A stretch of DNA of 16,415 nucleotides from Pirellulales bacterium (GCA_030617125.1 JAUWWA010000002.1:1-16415); one strand, 5' to 3'; shown: positions 1 through 8,202, numbered from the stretch's first letter. Made by a program: numbers and translations. The notes: generated from the sequence alone by a model not told the origin.

Positions 1-2
1 AT

Positions 3-107
3 CACACCTGCGGCGGCTATATCTGCTGCCTGAGCGATCACTTCTTTGACACCACTCCGGAAAAACTCCAAGCCCACGCTGACGCCGCGCACAAGTGTGT
101 CTATTAA
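3..107 (+). CDS. 3' end of a truncated gene, possibly uroporphyrinogen-decarboxylase-like
   Basis: An open frame enters from the left edge and ends at TAA 105-107, giving 34 residues that begin HTCGGYICCLSDHFFD and end DAAHKCVY. The pattern 'GGYI...SDHFFD...PEKLQAHADAAHKC' resembles the C-terminal end of URO-D superfamily proteins, where a GG-Y/F-I strand is followed by a helix. In that family the enzymes decarboxylate uroporphyrinogen III or move methyl groups between cobalamin and substrates. The assignment rests on this short tail only and is tentative. The rest of the gene is outside the window. Nothing right after the stop looks like a terminator. Confidence 0.4.
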   Translation, partial: HTCGGYICCLSDHFFDTTPEKLQAHADAAHKCVY

Positions 108-383
108 CTCACCGCTTGGCGCGTCTCGGCGATGTCTTGCCAAGGCATGCTCGTCCCGCTATGCTAATAATTCCTTCCTCGTTTGCCGAAAGAGCCTTGC
201 GCCGTTTCCCAAGAGACCCGGCGCCAGGCCAGCATTGCCGGTTTCGACGGTGGCCGAGGACAAACAGATGGCGTAGGGTCAGTTAACCAGGCTCTGAGCC
301 ATGATAGAGGAGGAGAAGAGATGCCCGATCCATGAGCATCCGAGAAGCCTTCCCGGGTAAGGCTGATCCGGCCGCCCCGGGCC
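108..383. other. gene-free stretch between the partial gene and the recombinase remnant
   Basis: About 275 bp with only short open frames that resemble no family I know. It contains a promoter-like pair, TTGCCA (137-142) and TATGCT (160-165), 17 nt apart on the plus strand, with no gene I can assign downstream. At 308-320 a purine-rich Shine-Dalgarno-like run (AGGAGGAGAAGAG) precedes ATG 321, but that frame has only four codons before TGA 333-335. The stretch probably holds the left boundary of the decayed integrated element, where the 5' part of the recombinase was lost. Confidence 0.5.
137..165 (+). promoter_or_regulatory. sigma70-like promoter candidate
   Basis: TTGCCA at 137-142 and TATGCT at 160-165 are separated by exactly 17 nt, close to the housekeeping consensus. 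Transcription would begin near 172 and run toward the recombinase remnant. No intact gene lies immediately downstream, so it may be a relic or a chance match. Confidence 0.3.
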
Positions 384-1800
<1,417 letters not shown>

Positions 1801-1840
1801 TTGTGAGCACCGGGTGTCGGGCCTCCCCAGAACCGCCGTA

Positions 1841-1846
1841 AGTATA
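1841..1846 (-). promoter_or_regulatory. -10 element for tRNA-Gly
   Basis: On the minus strand TATACT lies about 40 nt upstream of the tRNA 5' end. The -35 position at 17-nt spacing falls in a T run (complement of A 1864-1869), not a TTGACA match. This fits a promoter with a leader of about 34 nt. Confidence 0.35.
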
Positions 1847-1902
1847 TCCTAGACCGCGGCGCGAAAAAAGGGGGGACGAGAGCGCAGAAGAGGAACGCGC
1901 CA

Positions 1903-2214
1903 CTACGCTTTCCGGCCGAGAACCGTGTTATGTCGCCTCTTTTTGTGTCGAGTGTCGGAACTGTCGCTGTGTGAGAACGCAATCAACGCACCCAGCGCCA
2001 AAAGCACTTGCAGCAGCGCAACGACCATCGGGTGTAGCGCGGGACGGCGGGGCGCGAACTCGTCGTGCCACGATGTGGCCTTCTCCCAGCCGTCGGCGGT
2101 GCGTCGCCAAACCATCTCGGAGCCCGGCTGCGGGGAATCGCCGCGCAGCGGCACTTCGCTCGCCACCCAGGTGAATCCGACGAGGGCCAGCAATAGCCAA
2201 CCGACCAGACGCAC
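1903..2214 (-). CDS. small two-helix membrane protein, planctomycete type
   Basis: The protein has 103 residues. The start chosen is GTG 2214-2212 (reads VRLVGWLLLALVGF) because CGGAGG (2226-2221 on the minus strand) sits 6 nt before it. The longer frame to GTG 2238 reaches into a palindromic repeat and is unlikely. Residues about 3-18 and 68-88 (MVVALLQVLLALGALIAF) are hydrophobic and probably span the membrane. Between them is a soluble loop with 'EMVWRRTADGWEKATSW', a sequence I associate with a small conserved planctomycete family of unknown function. The C-terminus is basic (HKKRRH). It ends 100 bp from the divergent side of tRNA-Gly and appears monocistronic. Nothing supports a specific role. 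Confidence 0.75.
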   Translation of the reverse strand: MRLVGWLLLALVGFTWVASEVPLRGDSPQPGSEMVWRRTADGWEKATSWHDEFAPRRPALHPMVVALLQVLLALGALIAFSHSDSSDTRHKKRRHNTVLGRKA

Positions 2215-2231
2215 GTTGAACCTCCGTAGGT

Positions 2232-2286
2232 GTAGCACAAGCTTCCAACCGGTGGTTGGGCAACACAGGCAAGATGCCAGTGCTAC
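2232..2286. repeat. palindromic intergenic repeat (planctomycete 'GFQPV/KMPV' type)
   Basis: The 55-bp unit begins GTAGCAC (2232-2238) and ends GTGCTAC (2280-2286), its exact complement. The inner arms CCAACC (2245-2250) and GGTTGG also pair. Read as protein it gives 'TGILPV' on the minus strand and 'SFQPVVG' on the plus strand, strings that turn up constantly in spurious planctomycete ORFs because this repeat is abundant in those genomes. It sits only 5 bp upstream of the Shine-Dalgarno of the small membrane protein and may lie in its leader as a hairpin. Confidence 0.7.
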
Positions 2287-2831
2287 AGAACTGGCCTATG
2301 AATCGTCCGAGCCGACGAAGCTGCAACTGTGAGGCCGGACGGCCGTTCGTGTGGAGAGGAGCGTGTGCAAGTATTTCCGCCGCAAGAACTTGCGACAAGA
2401 AACCGACAGCGTCCTTAGGGGCAGGCGTGTCGCGTTTGATCAACGCTCTTCCGGTGCCGACGTTGCCTTTTGACGACACGGCTGCGTTGCGCCTCGCAGT
2501 GGGCTCCTGTTGCCGAGAATGCCGCGACGGCCGCGTCGGTCGCTGGTCGACTGCTTTAATGAGGCCATCGTCGCAGTGTAAGAACGGAAAAGGTTTAGGG
2601 TTCGGAGTCTGTCTCCTCATTTTTCCTCATCTCCCCACTTCTTTCCGCTTGAGATGCGCACAAATGCAAGAAAGAGGCTGACGAATTCGTAGCGCAGATC
2701 TGTAATTTGCCTCTTGGTGACGGATTGAGAATCTGTCCCATATAGAGAATGTCTACCAGGGGAACAAACCCGATTTCTGGTCGTTAACGCTTGCGCCATC
2801 GTCACTTACGCCTCGCGTTGGCGAGAGCGGT
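2287..2831. other. about 540 bp without a convincing gene
   Basis: Open frames exist on both strands: a long minus frame from 2620 to 1928 and a plus frame from 2256 to 2681. Neither shows a domain, a good start site or a conserved pattern that I recognise. The minus frame also runs through the palindromic repeat and over the small membrane gene. The section 2600-2660 is T/C-rich (ctcctcatttttcctcatct). No tRNA-like or terminator-like fold was evident by eye. An unrecognised decayed gene is possible. Confidence 0.5.
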
Positions 2832-2859
2832 TTGAGTTTCGCGGCGGATCAGTTACAAT
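2832..2859 (+). promoter_or_regulatory. sigma70-like promoter of the TPR gene cluster
   Basis: TTGAGT (2832-2837), a 16-nt spacer and TACAAT (2854-2859) lie 39 bp before the GTG start at 2898. Transcription would begin near 2866. This also argues that the TTG at 2832 is not the start codon. It probably drives both TPR genes and the hydrolase. Confidence 0.45.
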
Positions 2860-2897
2860 TAAGTGAAAATCATGTTCCCAGGGGGAATTTCCGAGCA

Positions 2898-3422
2898 GTG
2901 ACGTCCGAAAACCGCATCCGCCGCGCCAAGGTTCTACGCGAGGTCGAGGGTTACCTCGAACTTGGCCTGGCAGAACGGGCGCTGTGTGCGCTGGGGCGAT
3001 TGGGAGACCCGACCGACTTCGACGCTCATACGCTCCACCTTTGGGGGGAAGCTCTGCGAATGCTCAATCGCTACGACGAAGCGATCGTCCCACTTCAGCA
3101 GGCCGCCGATGCCGCGCCGGACGACATCCACATACGACTTGCCCTGGCTTGGTGCTACAAGCGAACCGAACATCTCGATCTAGCCATTGAATCGCTCGAG
3201 CGGGCAGTCTGTTGCGAGCCAAACAGAGCGATGCTGCACTACAACCTGGCCTGCTATTGGAGCCTCGCCGGCAGCAAGCGGCACGCGTTGACGTGCCTTT
3301 CGCAGGCGATCCGGATCGACCCGAGTTGTGTCGACATGATCGACGACGAGCCGGACTTTGACCCAATTCGTTTTGATCCGGACTTTCAGGTGTTGTGCAC
3401 TCGGAGCGAGGCACGGGGATAG
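2898..3422 (+). CDS. tetratricopeptide repeat protein (small, cytoplasmic)
   Basis: The protein has 174 residues if it starts at GTG 2898, giving TSENRIRRAKVLREVEGYLE after the initiator, the N-terminus I expect for this planctomycete family. AGGGGG about 13 nt upstream is a weak, distant ribosome site. A TTG at 2832 would add 22 residues but overlaps a promoter-like hexamer. Three to four TPR units cover most of the protein, with typical 'ALRMLNRYDEAIVPLQQAADAAPDD', 'LALAWCYKRTEHLDLAIESLERAVCCEPN' and 'NLACYWSLAGSKRHALTCLSQAIRIDPS' spacings (shown in parts). The C-terminal 'DDEPDFDPIRFDPDFQ' motif is typical of the group. There is no signal peptide or membrane segment. TPRs mediate protein-protein contacts; the partner is unknown. 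The next gene starts 4 nt after the stop, suggesting translational coupling. Confidence 0.85.
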   Translation: MTSENRIRRAKVLREVEGYLELGLAERALCALGRLGDPTDFDAHTLHLWGEALRMLNRYDEAIVPLQQAADAAPDDIHIRLALAWCYKRTEHLDLAIESLERAVCCEPNRAMLHYNLACYWSLAGSKRHALTCLSQAIRIDPSCVDMIDDEPDFDPIRFDPDFQVLCTRSEARG

Positions 3423-3426
3423 GATA

Positions 3427-5655
3427 GTGTTCACGCACCGCATCGGCTGGGTCGTTGTCGCGCTGTTGGCCGCCGCCATGGCGGTCGTTACCGCCGCCAA
3501 GCCGACCGATAAAACCGGCGATGCCACGAATCCCGTTGACCGGCAGATCGAGCGCCTAATCCAGCAGCTCGGCGACCACGATTTCTTCGTCCGCGAGCGG
3601 GCGCAAGCCGAGTTGGCAAAGTTCTCGTTCGAGGCATTCGATGCGATCTCGGCCGCCACGAAACACAAGGATTTAGAAATCGCGGCGCGGGCGCGGTACT
3701 TGTTGCGGTTAATGCGCGTGGAGTGGACCGGGAAGGACGATCCGCCGGAAGTGAAGAAGCTTCTGGAGAACTACGAAATTCGGAATCATGCCGATAAACT
3801 CAACAGAATGCAAGCCTTGGCCGAATTGCCCGGCCGCAAGGGCATCCCCGCTTTGTGCCGGCTGGTCTGCTACGAAAAATCGTCCGTCCTCTCGAAGCGC
3901 GCGGCATTGCTGCTGATCGGCCGCCATGCGGCGCCGAGGGAACTCGCCGAGTTGATCCGGAAGAACCTTGGCAGCAACCGCCGCACTGCCGCCGCTTGGC
4001 TGAGAACCTATCTCCGGTTGACCGACGACACCCAGACATTGATGGCCGATTGGTCGAAGCTCGTCGAGGCGGAGCACGCACTGTTGAAACGTTCGCCCAG
4101 CCAAACCGATGCCGAGATCGTCGCCGATCTGGTCCGATTGCAGATCGAGTGGCTCAAACAGGCTGGCCTCGGCGACCAGGCAGTGGTGGCGATGCAGAAG
4201 CTGATCGACCTGGAGACCGGCGATCCGGCGAGGCTGCTGATACTCCTGGACTGGCTCATCGAGGAGGAGGCGTGGCCGATGGTCGACGCTTTGGCGGTCC
4301 GGTTCCGCACGCAGTTCGCCCGCGACGCGTTGTTGATGTATACCTTGGCCGACGCTCGGCTTGCCCAGGGCAAGAAGGAGCAGGCGGAAGAGACGGCGGA
4401 CCTGGCACTGGCGCTGTATCCGGGGCAGAACTCCCGCGATCTCAACATACACCGGAAGACCGCCGGAAAGCTGCACCAGCGTCGGCAGTTTCGCTGGGCT
4501 GAGCGAGAATACGGTCACGTGCTCGATCAGACCCGCGTTGATTCTCTTATTCGTTCCGCTTTGGCCGGGCGGATCGAGTGCCTTGTCGAGCTGAAGGCGT
4601 GGAAACCGATCGACGAGTTGGCCGGCCGGTTCGACAACACGTTCAACAAGAACGCCTTGCTGCTGTACGCGCTGGCCCGGGCCCAACAGGAAGCTGGAAA
4701 GAAGCAGCAGGCCGACGAGACGGCCGAGCGGGCGTTGAAGCTCAACGGCGCCAGAGAATCCCAGAAATTGTTCACCCACGTACAAATCGCCTATCGCCTG
4801 CAACGTCGTGGATGGTTCGCCTGGGCGAAGCGGGAGTATCGTCACGTGATCGAAACGGGCGAGCCGCGCGGCGAGCCCGTCCTGACCGCCCGGTCCGCAC
4901 TCGCCGAGATGCTGCACGATCAGGGTGACGACCTTCGGGCCGCCAAGGTCCTGGAGCAACTCGTCGATGCGCAAGGAGCTGACACGCCGAACAGCCGCCA
5001 ATTGAGCAACGCGACGACGCAATTCTCCCGTACATTGGGTGAGGTCCGTGCGAGGATGCATTATTTCTTCGCCTGTCATTTTGAGAACGCGAACGACCGA
5101 GCGAAACAGCGTGAACACCTTGACAAGGCACTCGCGGCCGATAGCAGCGAGGTTGACGTACTGATCGCATGCTACCACTTCCCCGACAAGACACCCGAGT
5201 ACCGCAAGAAGATTCTCGCGCTGATTGAGCACTCCGCGGCACGCATCCGCCAACAAATTGTCAGACAGCCAAACAGCCCCACGTTCTATAACGAGTTTGC
5301 CTGGTTGATCGGCAATACCGAGGGCAACTTCGACGAAGCGTTGCGATGCTCGAGGCGATCGCTGCAATTGCGTCCCAGAAGCGGTGGCTACCTCGACACG
5401 CTCGCCCACGTGTACTTCAGCAAAGGCGATTACGAAAACGCCGTGAAAACGCAGACCAAGGCCGTCGAGTTGGAGCCCCACTCCGGATTGATACGCCGGA
5501 AACTCGAACTCTTTAAGAGAAAACTTCAACAGCAGAAACGACGGATCAACACAGATGAATTGCAGCAAGAGCACGGCTGTCCTGAGCCAGCTTCATCGGT
5601 GTCTATTCGTGTTCATCTTTGGTTTTGGAAACCGACATGGAAACGAGAAACGTAG
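3427..5655 (+). CDS. exported HEAT/TPR repeat protein
   Basis: The protein has 742 residues from GTG 3427, 4 nt after the previous stop. Residues 1-24 (basic FTHR, then a V/A/L-rich core ending VTAAK) look like a signal peptide, so it is probably exported or periplasmic. Residues about 38-110 resemble a HEAT-like region (LIQQLGDHDFFVRERAQ) common in planctomycetes. TPR-like helices follow, clear at about 302-330, 411-440 and 654-690. Two blocks about 109 residues apart are near copies: 'YTLADARLAQGKKEQAEETA' and 'YALARAQQEAGKKQQADETA', both followed by a 'WAxREYxHV' segment. The last 35 residues, after KRKLQQQK, lack TPR character and match an intergenic repeat type, so they are probably recruited sequence. 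The gene overlaps the hydrolase start by 19 nt. Function is unknown; a scaffold role is inferred from the repeats only. Confidence 0.8.
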   Translation: MFTHRIGWVVVALLAAAMAVVTAAKPTDKTGDATNPVDRQIERLIQQLGDHDFFVRERAQAELAKFSFEAFDAISAATKHKDLEIAARARYLLRLMRVEWTGKDDPPEVKKLLENYEIRNHADKLNRMQALAELPGRKGIPALCRLVCYEKSSVLSKRAALLLIGRHAAPRELAELIRKNLGSNRRTAAAWLRTYLRLTDDTQTLMADWSKLVEAEHALLKRSPSQTDAEIVADLVRLQIEWLKQAGLGDQAVVAMQKLIDLETGDPARLLILLDWLIEEEAWPMVDALAVRFRTQFARDALLMYTLADARLAQGKKEQAEETADLALALYPGQNSRDLNIHRKTAGKLHQRRQFRWAEREYGHVLDQTRVDSLIRSALAGRIECLVELKAWKPIDELAGRFDNTFNKNALLLYALARAQQEAGKKQQADETAERALKLNGARESQKLFTHVQIAYRLQRRGWFAWAKREYRHVIETGEPRGEPVLTARSALAEMLHDQGDDLRAAKVLEQLVDAQGADTPNSRQLSNATTQFSRTLGEVRARMHYFFACHFENANDRAKQREHLDKALAADSSEVDVLIACYHFPDKTPEYRKKILALIEHSAARIRQQIVRQPNSPTFYNEFAWLIGNTEGNFDEALRCSRRSLQLRPRSGGYLDTLAHVYFSKGDYENAVKTQTKAVELEPHSGLIRRKLELFKRKLQQQKRRINTDELQQEHGCPEPASSVSIRVHLWFWKPTWKRET

Positions 5656-6431
5656 GCGGTGTTCAACTCGCGTTTGTCGACCACGGCACCGGGCCACTGC
5701 TCGTGCTTGTCCACGGTTTTCCGCTCGACCACTCGATGTGGCGCGCCCAGATTGACGTACTGTCGGAAACGTGCCGCGTGATCGCGCCCGACCTGCGCGG
5801 CTTCGGCCGCAGCGGCGTGACTGCGGGCAAAGTGACCATGGAAGAATTCGCCGACGACCTGGCCGCGCTGCTCACGATACTCGGCGTGGATGAACCGATT
5901 ACGTTGTGTGGGCTGTCGATGGGCGGCTACGTGGCGCTTGCCTTCGAGCGGAAGTATGCTTCGCGATTGCGGGGTCTGGTCCTCTGCGACACCCGCGCCG
6001 CTGCCGACACGCCGCAGAAGGCCGCTGCCCGACGCGAAATGGCCCAGCGCGTGCTGCGCGAGGGCCCCGCGCTGCTCGTTGACCAAATGATGCCGAACCT
6101 ATTTGCCCGGCACGCTGTGAGAAACCAACCGGAGGTGGTCGAATCGTTGCGGCGCGTGATGCTCGGCTCCAATCCGCAAGGAATCGCCGCCGCTGCGTTC
6201 GGTATGGCCGAACGTCCTGATATGACCGAGGCGCTACGCGACATCAAGTGCCCAACGTTGGTGATGGTCGGTGAACACGATGCCATCTCACCGGCCGAGG
6301 AGACGGAGAGTATTTGCCGCGCGATTCCCTGCGGGCGATTCGTCGAGATCGCCGGCTCGGGACACATGTCGCCGATGGAAGCACCCGTGGAAGTGAACGC
6401 GGCGATGATGGAGTTTCTTGCGACGCTGTAG
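5637..6431 (+). CDS. alpha/beta-fold hydrolase (3-oxoadipate enol-lactonase-like)
   Basis: The protein has 264 residues from ATG 5637, which overlaps the end of the preceding gene by 19 nt; an upstream TTG at 5619 adds only six residues. The fold's landmarks are in order: the oxyanion loop HGFPLD (residues 26-31), DLRGFGRS (52-59), the nucleophile elbow GLSMGG with Ser94, the acid Asp215 in GEHDAIS, and the base His243 in GSGHMS. The catalytic triad is therefore complete. Length and motifs fit the branch containing PcaD and related esterases or lactonases, but the cap domain (about 120-195) does not identify the substrate. No other aromatic degradation genes are nearby, so a beta-ketoadipate role is not supported. 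It is likely cytoplasmic and co-transcribed with the TPR genes. Confidence 0.9.
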   Translation: METRNVGGVQLAFVDHGTGPLLVLVHGFPLDHSMWRAQIDVLSETCRVIAPDLRGFGRSGVTAGKVTMEEFADDLAALLTILGVDEPITLCGLSMGGYVALAFERKYASRLRGLVLCDTRAAADTPQKAAARREMAQRVLREGPALLVDQMMPNLFARHAVRNQPEVVESLRRVMLGSNPQGIAAAAFGMAERPDMTEALRDIKCPTLVMVGEHDAISPAEETESICRAIPCGRFVEIAGSGHMSPMEAPVEVNAAMMEFLATL

Positions 6432-6432
6432 G

Positions 6433-6472
6433 AACGCAAAAGGGAACGGGCACCTTTTACGCCCTTTGCGTT
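6433..6472. terminator. stem-loop between convergent genes, possible bidirectional terminator
   Basis: AACGCAAAAGGG (6433-6444) can pair with CCCTTTGCGTT (6462-6472) with one bulged A, giving an 11-bp stem with a 17-nt loop. It starts 1 nt after the hydrolase stop. No long T run follows, so it may act weakly or simply stabilise the 3' end. It shares its left half with the REP-like repeat. Confidence 0.4.
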
Positions 6473-6524
6473 GCTCGTTCGTGTTGCGGTTCAGTGTGGT
6501 GAAAGAGGAGCCAGTGTCCTTTTG
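6437..6524. repeat. degenerate REP-like inverted repeat between convergent genes
   Basis: The ends CAAAAGG (6437-6443) and CCTTTTG (6518-6524) are complementary. Over 18 positions the two arms match at 14 (arm 1 CAAAAGGGAACGGGCACC, arm 2 complement CAAAAGGACACTGGCTCC). Elements with AAAAGGGACA-type arms are scattered in planctomycete genomes and resemble REP sequences moved by TnpA-REP (RAYT) transposases. It fills almost the whole gap between the hydrolase and the DUF2617 gene. No transposase gene is present in the window. Confidence 0.55.
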
Positions 6525-6525
6525 C

Positions 6526-7065
6526 TCAAGGCAATTGGAACATCGACTGGCTTTTGACGATGGCATGGTCGCGGGGGAAGGTGTGGAACGCCTGGACGAG
6601 CAGGTTGCGCCGGCGCGTTTCGACATTGATGTAGCTCAGCGCGCCTAAAGCCAGTCGCCCGCCGGCATCGAACCGGTGCACCATGCCTTGTTGCCGGCCG
6701 GCGTCGGCGAGTTCTTGTTGGAAATTCCAGAAGATTTCCGGCTCGACCGTTTCGAGTTGGAAAGCAACTTGGTAGCAAACGCCGCCACGACACTCGACGC
6801 ACTCGCTTTGCTGGCCTTCGAACCGTCGCAACATCAAGCGGCGCTTCTCCGGCAACGGATGATTGGCGGCGGCGGCCACTTCGGTAAGCGTCAGTCCGGC
6901 GTATCGCCACGTCACCACGTGGCCCGCGCTGGTGATATCGATCTTGGCTTCGTAATCTCCACGCTTTACGCGGCGCGACTGGTGAGTCACAAACAGTTCC
7001 GGATGAAGCGACCGCCCGTAGAGTTGAAACACCAGTTCCGCGACTTTCGGTCGAACAGTAAGCAC
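6526..7065 (-). CDS. DUF2617 family protein
   Basis: The protein has 179 residues from GTG 7065-7063. AAGGA lies about 9 nt upstream on the minus strand. The N-terminus 'LTVRPKVAELVFQLYGRSLH' and the C-terminal 'AFHTFPRDHAIVKSQS' are hallmarks of DUF2617 (Pfam PF10936), found in actinobacteria and planctomycetes. No function is established for the family. There is no signal peptide, membrane helix or recognisable catalytic motif; the length fits the family. The paired Cys residues in 'ECVECRGGVC' could bind metal, but this is a guess. The gene stands alone, with its own promoter and with REP-like repeats on both sides. Confidence 0.85.
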   Translation of the reverse strand: MLTVRPKVAELVFQLYGRSLHPELFVTHQSRRVKRGDYEAKIDITSAGHVVTWRYAGLTLTEVAAAANHPLPEKRRLMLRRFEGQQSECVECRGGVCYQVAFQLETVEPEIFWNFQQELADAGRQQGMVHRFDAGGRLALGALSYINVETRRRNLLVQAFHTFPRDHAIVKSQSMFQLP

Positions 7066-7094
7066 GACGGAATTTCCTTGTTATGTATAAACAA

Positions 7095-7106
7095 CCCCGA
7101 TCGGGG
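7095..7106. promoter_or_regulatory. 12-bp perfect palindrome in the DUF2617 leader
   Basis: CCCCGATCGGGG is a perfect palindrome lying between the proposed promoter and the start codon of the DUF2617 gene. It could be an operator half-pair or a leader element. No second copy was noticed in the window. Confidence 0.3.
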
Positions 7107-7131
7107 CGATGAGTCCAAACGCCAATTGCGA

Positions 7132-7140
7132 ATTATAGCA
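7132..7140 (-). promoter_or_regulatory. extended -10 promoter of the DUF2617 gene
   Basis: The minus strand reads TGCTATAAT at 7140-7132, a perfect -10 hexamer with the TGn extension. The -35 position falls in a T-rich run with no TTGACA match, as expected for extended -10 promoters. The start would be near 7125, giving a leader of about 60 nt. Confidence 0.55.
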
Positions 7141-7155
7141 TCATCGGCGAAAGTA

Positions 7156-7236
7156 AAAAAGGGGACATACTGCGCTTTGAGGCGTGTCCGTCACATAGGA
7201 GTTCTCTTGTGGGACAAAGTAGTATGTCCCCTTTTT
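7156..7236. repeat. REP-like element with 16-bp perfect inverted ends
   Basis: AAAAAGGGGACATACT (7156-7171) is the exact complement of AGTATGTCCCCTTTTT (7221-7236). Inside, CTTTG (7175-7179) pairs with CAAAG (7215-7219), so a long hairpin can form. It lies just 8 bp past the stop of the CPBP protease gene and upstream of the DUF2617 promoter, so the hairpin may also end CPBP transcription. This AAAAGGGGACA arm type is widespread in planctomycete intergenic DNA and resembles REP/RAYT substrates. A lone half-copy, TGTCCCCTTTT, recurs at 8075-8085. Confidence 0.75.
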
Positions 7237-7244
7237 GGCTGCAC

Positions 7245-7973
7245 TCACAGCACCCCCACCAGAATGTCGTACCCGGCGTGCATACCGGCCGCGATGCCGA
7301 ATCCACGGCAAATAAACAAAATAGAGAAGAATACCCCCGCCAAGAATCGGAACACGAAGCCAAACCATTCGAGCGAATCACCGTGGCTGCCCACATAATG
7401 AGCCGCGGAAAACACAAGACTCGTCAGCAGCACGGCGATGATCGTACTCTTGCGTGGCGTCATGCCCGCGCGCCGCAGCCCCCATGCCACCACCGACAGT
7501 AGAATCAGCCGAAATAGCAGCTCCTCGTAGATGCCCGCCCCGAGATACCCGATCGCGGTGCCGATGGTTTCGCCGACACTCATCACACCGGGCTCGACGG
7601 CGCCCGCCAGGACCACGCTCTGCAGTTGATACAGCATCCGCAGGCATAATGCCAACAGGATGCACTCGCCGGCCATCCCCCAGAGCAGGCCCCGGGAGAT
7701 TCGCCACGGGCGGCGTGTCAGGTAGTGCCACCCCAGCAGGATGCAAACGATAAGGATGGGCAACAGAAAGTGTTGAGAAAACCCCATCAGGTCGAGGAGT
7801 TTTCGCATCCAGGCGTCGGCCCCATTCTGCACCCCGAACACTTGCACCCCCATCTCGTAGGTGATCAACAGCGGCGTAATGAACACCAGACCGGCCAGCG
7901 GCAGGCGTGACTCGGCCCAGTAGCCTTCGGCCAGCCGGGCGAACGGGTTGGGGCGTGGAGTTTCGGTCGTCAC
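7245..7973 (-). CDS. CPBP family intramembrane metalloprotease
   Basis: The protein has 242 residues from GTG 7973. Its family motifs (CAAX protease/bacteriocin-processing, PF02517) are present: Glu150-Glu151-x3-Arg155 (EELLFR), FSAAH with His192, and HAGYD with His232 and Asp236. These build the metal site inside the membrane. About six to eight hydrophobic segments are visible, from about residue 25 to the C-terminus. A longer frame reaches GTG 8120, but the extra 49 residues are basic, include a REP half-copy and a 9-bp direct repeat (GATTGGGGA at 7977 and 7991), and look non-coding. No good Shine-Dalgarno supports either start. Relatives process prenylated or peptide substrates or act in immunity; the substrate here is unknown and no bacteriocin gene is nearby. 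Confidence 0.85.
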   Translation of the reverse strand: MTTETPRPNPFARLAEGYWAESRLPLAGLVFITPLLITYEMGVQVFGVQNGADAWMRKLLDLMGFSQHFLLPILIVCILLGWHYLTRRPWRISRGLLWGMAGECILLALCLRMLYQLQSVVLAGAVEPGVMSVGETIGTAIGYLGAGIYEELLFRLILLSVVAWGLRRAGMTPRKSTIIAVLLTSLVFSAAHYVGSHGDSLEWFGFVFRFLAGVFFSILFICRGFGIAAGMHAGYDILVGVL

Positions 7974-8168
7974 GGGGATTGGGGATTTGAGATTGGGGAC
8001 GTGCAGCAGCACGTGTTTGGCGGTCGCCGGAACGGTGGCCTTCCTCAACGCCGACCGCTCGCTGCCGACCGCCTTGTCCCCTTTTCTTCGACTCGCGGTA
8101 ACGCCCCGCTTGAACTTCACCGAAAACCACTCATTTAACGCAGATTACCCAAACAAACCGACCGGCTA

Positions 8169-8196
8169 TTGACTCTCGAACCCTCCTGGCTAGAAC
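8169..8196 (+). promoter_or_regulatory. promoter of the glycosylase gene, possibly giving a leaderless transcript
   Basis: TTGACT (8169-8174), 16 nt, then TAGAAC (8191-8196). The -10 ends only 6 nt before ATG 8203, so the predicted first transcribed base falls on or next to the start codon. The purine run AAGGAC abuts the ATG too closely to act as a ribosome site. Confidence 0.45.
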
Positions 8197-8202
8197 AAGG
8201 AC

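Noticed and set aside
1928..2620. 230-residue minus-strand frame
   Set aside because: It crosses the palindromic repeat (giving the STGILPV string) and overlaps the small membrane gene in another frame; it has no recognisable family.
3709..5574. 621-residue open frame on the minus strand
   Set aside because: It lies entirely antisense to the HEAT/TPR gene, has no domain pattern, and is the expected shadow of a GC-rich coding strand.
7974..8120. N-terminal 49-residue extension of the CPBP protease
   Set aside because: It is basic and low in family similarity, and includes a REP half-copy and a short direct repeat, so it looks non-coding; the exact start remains uncertain because no ribosome site is evident.
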